60,673 nucleotides of DNA from Actinomadura sp. CNU-125 (GTDB lineage: Bacteria; Actinomycetota; Actinomycetes; Streptosporangiales; Streptosporangiaceae): assembly GCF_001942465.1 (NCBI RefSeq), contig NZ_MKJY01000199.1, forward strand, positions 1 through 60,673, given 5' to 3'. Shown here in pieces: positions 56,379-60,673 of the stretch. Within the stretch, counting starts at the first letter, position 1, and each line of letters begins with the position of its first letter. The notes beneath the pieces are model-generated. The model did no database searches, was not told where the DNA came from, and saw only the letters and a program-made list of their open reading frames with translations. The translations under genes were made by a program, and so were the position numbers.

Positions 56379-56675
56379 ATGACGGAGAACGGAAAGGACG
56401 CCGGAGCGGCCCCCCGCCTCTCCGCCCGCGACGCGATCCGCGGCGCCGCCGCGCAGCTCGCCGAGCTGCTCGGCTCGCAGCCCGACTCGGTGTCGACGCT
56501 GCAGCCGCGCGACGGCGGCGGCTGGGTCGCCGACGTCGAGGTCGTGGAGATCGAGCGGATCCCCGACACCTCCAGCGTCATGGCGACCTACCGGGTGACG
56601 CTCGACCAGGAGGGCGAGCTCATGGGGTACGAGCGCACACGGCGGTACGCGCGCGGACAACTGGACCGAACCTGA
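56379..56675 (+). CDS. gvpO: Gas vesicle protein GvpO
   Basis: 98 residues from ATG 56379. The conserved core is [26 protein letters not shown] and [10 protein letters not shown]. GvpO is an accessory factor essential for vesicle assembly in halophiles and actinomycetes. First gene of the operon here, as in streptomycetes. Confidence 0.9.
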   Translation: MTENGKDAGAAPRLSARDAIRGAAAQLAELLGSQPDSVSTLQPRDGGGWVADVEVVEIERIPDTSSVMATYRVTLDQEGELMGYERTRRYARGQLDRT

Positions 56676-56740
56676 GGGGCGGCCGCCCGTACGGGCGGCG
56701 GCGTCCCCCGGGCCCAGTGCCGAAGGAAGGGAGCCCCCCG

Positions 56741-57196
56741 ATGACAGTCATGCAACAGCAGCAGGCGCGCCCCGCTTCCGGCGGCGGCAGCTCCAGCCTC
56801 TACGACGTCCTCGAACTGATCCTCGACAAGGGACTGGTCATCGACGCGTTCGTGCGCGTCTCGCTGGTCGGCATCGAGATCCTCAAGATCGACATCCGGG
56901 TCGTGGTGGCCAGCGTCGACACCTACCTGCGTTTCGCCGAGGCGTGCAACCGGCTCGACCTGGAGTCCGGCCGCAAGGCCCCGACGCAGCTCACCGACAT
57001 CGTCGGCGACTCGGTGGAGAGCGGCGCCAAGGGCAAGTCGAAGGGCGCGCTGACCGGCGCCGTCGAGGCGTTCAGCGACTCCCTGCAGAAGGGACGGGAC
57101 GGCGACGCCGAGGAGCCCGCCGAGCGCAAGACCCGCTCGTCGTCCTCGTCCTCCTCGACGGCCCGGCGCGGCACCCGGCGCAAGGAAGGCGAGTGA
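56741..57196 (+). CDS. gvpA: Gas vesicle structural protein GvpA (long actinomycete type)
   Basis: 151 residues from ATG 56741 with GAAGGGAG seven bases upstream. Core (about residues 20-75): [49 protein letters not shown]. GvpA forms the ribbed vesicle wall. It is about twice the classic 70-80 residues: the C-terminal 75 residues are hydrophilic and end in [10 protein letters not shown], a trait of actinomycete GvpA. Confidence 0.9.
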   Translation: MTVMQQQQARPASGGGSSSLYDVLELILDKGLVIDAFVRVSLVGIEILKIDIRVVVASVDTYLRFAEACNRLDLESGRKAPTQLTDIVGDSVESGAKGKSKGALTGAVEAFSDSLQKGRDGDAEEPAERKTRSSSSSSSTARRGTRRKEGE

Positions 57197-57912
57197 CGGT
57201 CATGCCGGTGTACGTCTACGCGATCACCGATGCCGACCACCCGCACCGCCTCGACGACCTCAAGGGCGTCGGCGAGTCGGCGGGCCCGCCGACGACCGTC
57301 GCGGGACGGTCGCTGAAGGCGGTGGTGAGCGACGCCCCCGCCGACCTGCGGCCGAAGCGGCGCGAGGTGCTCGCGCACCAGACCGTCCTGGACCGGCTGC
57401 TGGAGGACGGCGCCGTCCTGCCGATGCGGTTCGGCTTCGTCGCCCCGAGCGGCGACGAGGTCGCCGCGCTCGACGAGAACGCCGAGAACTACGCGCGGAC
57501 GCTGGAGCGGCTCGCCGGCCGGATCGAGTACCACCTCAAGTGCGGCCGCGACCAGGACGACGTGCTGCGGGAGATCCTCACCGAGTCGCCGGAGGCGCGG
57601 CGGCTCAACGACGCCACCCGGCACGACGCGGCGGCGCACGGCGACAGAATGGCGCTCGGCGAGCTGATCTCCCAGGAGGTCGTGGCGCGCAACGACGCCG
57701 CCGGACGGGAGATCGTGGCCGCGCTCGCCCCGGCGGCCGTCCAGGTCGCGCCGGGCGAGGCGCGCGGCGAGCACTTCCTCGCCGTGTCCTTCCTGGTGGA
57801 CCGGACGCGCGCGGCCGAGTTCGCCGACCTGGTGCGGGCCGAGGCGGGGCGCCGCGGCGACGGGTACGAGCTGACGCTGCACGGGCCGCTGCCGCCCTAC
57901 AGCTTCGTCTGA
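57193..57912 (+). CDS. gvpF: Gas vesicle protein GvpF (GvpF/L family)
   Basis: 239 residues from GTG 57193, overlapping the gvpA stop (GTGA). Contains [21 protein letters not shown] near residue 75, and [14 protein letters not shown] at the end, all family hallmarks. Accessory protein that binds GvpA and helps nucleate vesicles. Confidence 0.92.
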   Translation: MTVMPVYVYAITDADHPHRLDDLKGVGESAGPPTTVAGRSLKAVVSDAPADLRPKRREVLAHQTVLDRLLEDGAVLPMRFGFVAPSGDEVAALDENAENYARTLERLAGRIEYHLKCGRDQDDVLREILTESPEARRLNDATRHDAAAHGDRMALGELISQEVVARNDAAGREIVAALAPAAVQVAPGEARGEHFLAVSFLVDRTRAAEFADLVRAEAGRRGDGYELTLHGPLPPYSFV

Positions 57913-57934
57913 CCCGCGAGGCGAGAGGACCGGC

Positions 57935-58210
57935 ATGGGTCTGATCACGCAGGTACTGACCCTCCCGCTGGCCCCGGTCCGGGGCGTCGGCTGGGTGCTG
58001 GACCAGGTGGTCCAGACGGCCGAGCGGGAGTACTACGACCCCGCACCCGTCCGCGCCGAGCTGCGCGAACTCGAACAGGCGCTGCTCGACGGACGGATCG
58101 ACGAGGAGGAGTTCGACCGCCGCGAGGACGAACTGCTGGACCGGCTGATCCGGCTGGAGGAGCAGTGGCGCGAGATCCGCGGCGGCCGGACGACCACGGA
58201 AACGGAATGA
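57935..58210 (+). CDS. gvpG: Gas vesicle protein GvpG
   Basis: 91 residues from ATG 57935. Typical P-L-A-P-V-R-G-V-G-W-V-L-D-Q-V start and the coiled-coil-like L-D-G-R-I-D-E-E-E-F-D-R-R-E-D-E-L-L-D-R-L segment. Small accessory factor of the vesicle. Confidence 0.9.
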   Translation: MGLITQVLTLPLAPVRGVGWVLDQVVQTAEREYYDPAPVRAELRELEQALLDGRIDEEEFDRREDELLDRLIRLEEQWREIRGGRTTTETE

Positions 58211-58211
58211 G

Positions 58212-58811
58212 ATGCAGAGCAACGCGAAGATAGCCGTCGCGCTCGTGGGGGGTTACCTCCTCGGGCGGACGAAGAAGGCGAAGATGGCGATCGGCCTGGG
58301 GATGTTCCTGGCCGGGAAGAAGATCAGCCTCGATCCGAAGCAGTTGAGCCAGTTGGCGCTCGGTTCGCCGCTGGTGAGCGGGTTGAGCGACCAGGTGCGC
58401 AAGGACCTGGTCGACGGCACCCGCACGGCGGTCACGTCCGCCGTCACCCAGCGCGCGAACACCCTGGCCGACACGCTGCACGAACGCACCCTCGACCTGA
58501 ACGACCCGCTCCGCGGCGACGCACGGGACGAGGACGAGAGCGAGGACGAACACGAGAGCGAGGCCGAAGCCCCGGACGTCCGGAACGAGGACCGCGAGGA
58601 CGACGGCGGCGAGGACCGGGCGCGCGAGAACGGACGGCGCCGCAGCGGCGGCACCCGCAAGACCGCGCAGGCCCGCCGCCCGGCCGGCAAGGCGGCCTCC
58701 ACCGGGAAGTCCGCCGGACGGTCCGCCGCACGCAAGACCGCCGGAACGGCCCGCAAGACCGCGCCGGGCGCCAAGCGGAAGGCGAGCGACCGTGGAGACG
58801 CCGATGGCTGA
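58212..58811 (+). CDS. gvpY: Gas-vesicle-cluster protein GvpY-like
   Basis: 199 residues from ATG 58212. A hydrophobic N-terminal segment (V-A-L-V-G-G-Y-L-L-G-R-T) suggests weak membrane or vesicle contact. A middle stretch of acidic residues (D-E-D-E-S-E-D-E-H-E-S-E) is followed by a basic Ala/Lys/Arg tail (K-T-A-G-T-A-R-K-T-A). Position between gvpG and a SRPBCC-type gene matches the order of the streptomycete gvp1 cluster, hence the symbol. Function unknown. Confidence 0.7.
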   Translation: MQSNAKIAVALVGGYLLGRTKKAKMAIGLGMFLAGKKISLDPKQLSQLALGSPLVSGLSDQVRKDLVDGTRTAVTSAVTQRANTLADTLHERTLDLNDPLRGDARDEDESEDEHESEAEAPDVRNEDREDDGGEDRARENGRRRSGGTRKTAQARRPAGKAASTGKSAGRSAARKTAGTARKTAPGAKRKASDRGDADG

Positions 58812-59819
58812 GTCGACCATGACCAAGATGAAGGACGATCTGGTCGGCAGTCCCGCCGCCGACCGGCTGAAGAACGAACTGCAGTCCTACGTGCAGGCAC
58901 GGGCCCTGCAGGCGGTGTCGGGCCTCGGCGAGCGGATCGGGCAGGGCGCCGGGAAGCTCGCGAGGGCGGCTCGCCCGGCGGGCTGGTCGGCGGGCTCGCC
59001 AAGGGCGGACAGGCCATCGGCGAGGGTGAGTCGCCCGGCCGGGCCGCCGTGAAGGCCGGCACGTCCATGCTGAAGGACCGCGTGAAGTCGATGTTCGGCA
59101 TGGGCGGCAAGAAGGGCAAGGGCGGCGGCGGCAAGTCCAAGAGCGTCGTCATCGTCGAGGACGTCGACGTGGGCGTCCCGGTGCGCGAAGCCTACGACCA
59201 GTGGACGCAGTTCCAGGAGTTCGCGTCGTTCGCGAAGGGCGTCGTCAGCGTCGACCGCGCCGACGACACCAAGAGCAACTGGACGGCGAAGGTCGCCAAG
59301 TCCACGCGGAGCTGGCAGGCGAGCGTCACCGAGCAGGTCCCGGACCGGCGCATCTCCTGGACGTCCGAGGGCGCGAAGGCCACCGTCAAGGGCGTGGTGA
59401 CGTTCCACCCGATCACCGACGACCTCACCCGCGTGCTGCTGGTGCTCGAATACTTCCCCAAGGGGCTGTTCGAGAAGACCGGCAACATCTGGCGGGCGCA
59501 GGGCCGCCGCGCGCGGCTCGACCTGAAGCTGTACCGCAAGTTCATCACGATGCGCGGTGAGGCCACGGACGGCTGGCGCGGCGAGATCCGCGACGGCGAG
59601 GTCGTCGTCGAGCACGACGAGGCCGTCGAGGAAGAGGAACGCGCCCGCGAGGAGGAACCCGACGACGTCGAGGACGTCCAGGACGTCCAGGACACCGACG
59701 ACGCCGACGACGCCGAGTACGACGACGCCGCGGAGGAGGAAGACGAGGAATGGGAAGAGGAGGAGCCCGACGAGGAACTCGACGATGAACGGGCCGAGGC
59801 CACGGCCGGGCGCCGCTGA
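58804..59819 (+). CDS. gvpZ: Gas-vesicle-cluster SRPBCC-domain protein GvpZ-like (frameshift near 58962)
   Basis: ATG 58804 (GTGGAG six bases upstream) overlaps the gvpY stop. The first frame runs to about 58962; one added base in CTCGCGAG then gives G-G-S-P-G-G-L-V-G-G-L-A-K-G-G-Q-A-I-G and joins the rest (to 59819). Central SRPBCC/polyketide-cyclase-like domain (about residues 110-260: V-G-V-P-V-R-E-A-Y-D-Q-W-T-Q-F-Q-E-F, and later V-T-F-H-P-I-T-D-D). The last 60 residues are almost all Asp and Glu. The acidic tail may bind basic GvpY or vesicle proteins. Restored length about 338 residues. Confidence 0.72.
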
Positions 59820-59857
59820 CGCGGCGCGGGACGACGACCCGACAAGGCTGGTGTGAC

Positions 59858-60265
59858 ATGTCCGACTCACTGGCGGGCCGCATGGGGCCCTCCACCGGCG
59901 TGAGCCCGTACGCGGCGCGCGACGGCGGGTCCTCGGCGAACCTCGCCGACATCCTGGAGCGGGTGCTCGACAAGGGCGTCGTCATCGCGGGCGACATCCA
60001 GATCAACCTGCTCGACATCGAGCTGCTGACCATCAAGCTCCGCCTGCTCGTCGCCTCCGTCGACAAGGCGAAGGAGATGGGCATCGACTGGTGGGAGCAC
60101 GACCCGTCGCTGTCGTCGCACGCCCGCCGGCCGGCCGTCCGGGCGAGCACGCCGCGCGGGCGCGACTCGCTGGCGGAGGAGAACGCGCGGCTGCGCGAGG
60201 AGCTGGAGCAGCTGCGCGGGGCGGCCGGGCTGCCCGCCGCCGAACGGGAGGAAGACACCCGATGA
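59858..60265 (+). CDS. gvpJ: Gas vesicle protein GvpJ (GvpA-like minor wall protein)
   Basis: 135 residues from ATG 59858. GvpA-like core: L-A-D-I-L-E-R-V-L-D-K-G-V-V-I-A-G-D-I-Q-I-N-L-L-D-I-E-L-L-T-I-K-L-R-L-L-V-A-S-V-D-K-A-K-E-M-G-I-D-W-W. The I-D-W-W after the core is typical of GvpJ/M. C-terminal coiled-coil-like E-E-N-A-R-L-R-E-E-L-E-Q-L. Probably shapes the vesicle cap. Confidence 0.88.
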   Translation: MSDSLAGRMGPSTGVSPYAARDGGSSANLADILERVLDKGVVIAGDIQINLLDIELLTIKLRLLVASVDKAKEMGIDWWEHDPSLSSHARRPAVRASTPRGRDSLAEENARLREELEQLRGAAGLPAAEREEDTR

Positions 60266-60673
60266 CCGTCGCACCGACGCCGGAGACGACGGCCGAACTG
60301 AGTTACGTGTACGCGGTGGGCCCGCGCGTCCCGGAGCTGGAGCGGACGGCACTGCGGCTCACGGGCCTGCAGGAACGTCCCGTCCACACGGTGGAGGCGG
60401 ACGGCCTGGCGGCGGTGGTGTCGAGCGTGCCGGAGGCCCGGTTCGGCGAGGAGGGCTTCAAGGCCCAGCTGGAGGACCTGGACCGGCTCGAAGTGATCGC
60501 CCGCACGCATCACGGGGTGGTCGACGCGCTGTTCCGGGCCGTCACCGTCCTGCCGCTCCGGCTCGCGACCGTGTACCGCGACGACGAGCGGGTGGCGGCG
60601 ATGCTGGACGAGTCGCGCGGCGAGTTCACCGCGCTGCTGGACCGGCTCGCCGGGCACCTGGAGTGCGGCGTTT
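60262..60673 (+). CDS. gvpL: Gas vesicle protein GvpL (GvpF/L family), 3' end outside window
   Basis: ATG 60262 overlaps the gvpJ stop. Visible 137 residues: S-Y-V-Y-A-V-G-P, then E-V-I-A-R-T-H-H-G-V-V-D-A-L-F-R-A-V-T-V-L-P-L-R-L-A-T-V near residue 80, the same region as V-L-P-M-R-F-G in GvpF. The order gvpJ-gvpL agrees with the streptomycete operon; gvpS and gvpK would be expected next. Confidence 0.88.
   Translation, partial: MTVAPTPETTAELSYVYAVGPRVPELERTALRLTGLQERPVHTVEADGLAAVVSSVPEARFGEEGFKAQLEDLDRLEVIARTHHGVVDALFRAVTVLPLRLATVYRDDERVAAMLDESRGEFTALLDRLAGHLECGV

Overview
The window is about 70% GC and its genes are dense, with many GTG and TTG starts and many 1-4 bp ATGA or GTGA overlaps. 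Together with mycothiol-era actinobacterial hallmarks (ergothioneine genes, DUF397 with an XRE/DUF5753 regulator, GAP-family proteins, a Streptomyces-type gas-vesicle cluster), this points to a filamentous actinomycete of the Streptosporangiales/Thermomonosporaceae type (for example Actinomadura-like). No rRNA, tRNA or CRISPR array was seen.

Layout. 1-3.4 kb: the end of a secreted or kinase-sensor protein, a PaaI-type thioesterase, SppA (split by a frameshift) and a flavin reductase. 3.5-10.5 kb: a histidine-utilisation operon on the minus strand, hutH-hutU-M20 amidohydrolase-hutF-hutI, with a divergent IclR regulator. 11.3-13.1 kb: an IS200/IS605 element with an intact tnpB, a tnpA killed by an amber codon, and a recognisable right-end/omegaRNA hairpin. 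13.1-15.2 kb: TetR-SDR-CMD operon. 15.2-16.8 kb: an ECF sigma factor with a membrane-anchored beta-propeller-like partner. 16.8-23.7 kb: mixed accessory genes (UvrD-type helicase remnant, HEAT-repeat protein, amidase/TetR pair, anti-sigma-type ATPase, XRE/DUF5753, DUF397, nitroreductase, DUF397 remnant).

23.7-38.5 kb is the most interesting part: a minus-strand defence island. It encodes an Mrr-type endonuclease, a helicase fused to DUF1998 and to a C-terminal Vsr/DUF559-like nuclease domain, a DrmD-like SNF2 translocase, a DrmMI-like adenine methyltransferase, and then an EcsC-TerB-like protein. It looks like a rearranged or hybrid relative of class 1 DISARM without a recognisable drmC.

38.6-43.2 kb: a four-gene glycine betaine/choline-type ABC transporter and a LacI regulator. 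43.2-46.6 kb: a membrane protein, an acyltransferase-3 protein and a GDSL lipoprotein. 46.6-50.9 kb: ergothioneine operon egtA-B-C-D. 51.2-52.5 kb: a sigma-like protein with a transmembrane segment and a disordered tail. 52.5-56.2 kb: MFS exporter/TetR pair and TetR/GAP pair, both with clear palindromic operators. 56.4 kb to the end: gas-vesicle operon gvpO-A-F-G-Y-Z-J-L, running off the edge.

A striking property of the whole window is about fifteen single-base-type disruptions in otherwise well conserved genes. Five of the frameshifts fall on the same 8-mer, GGCGCGAC, where the reading frame requires GGCGCGGAC. The simplest explanation is systematic sequence error in the record, so most of the 'broken' genes here should not be taken as true pseudogenes without checking.
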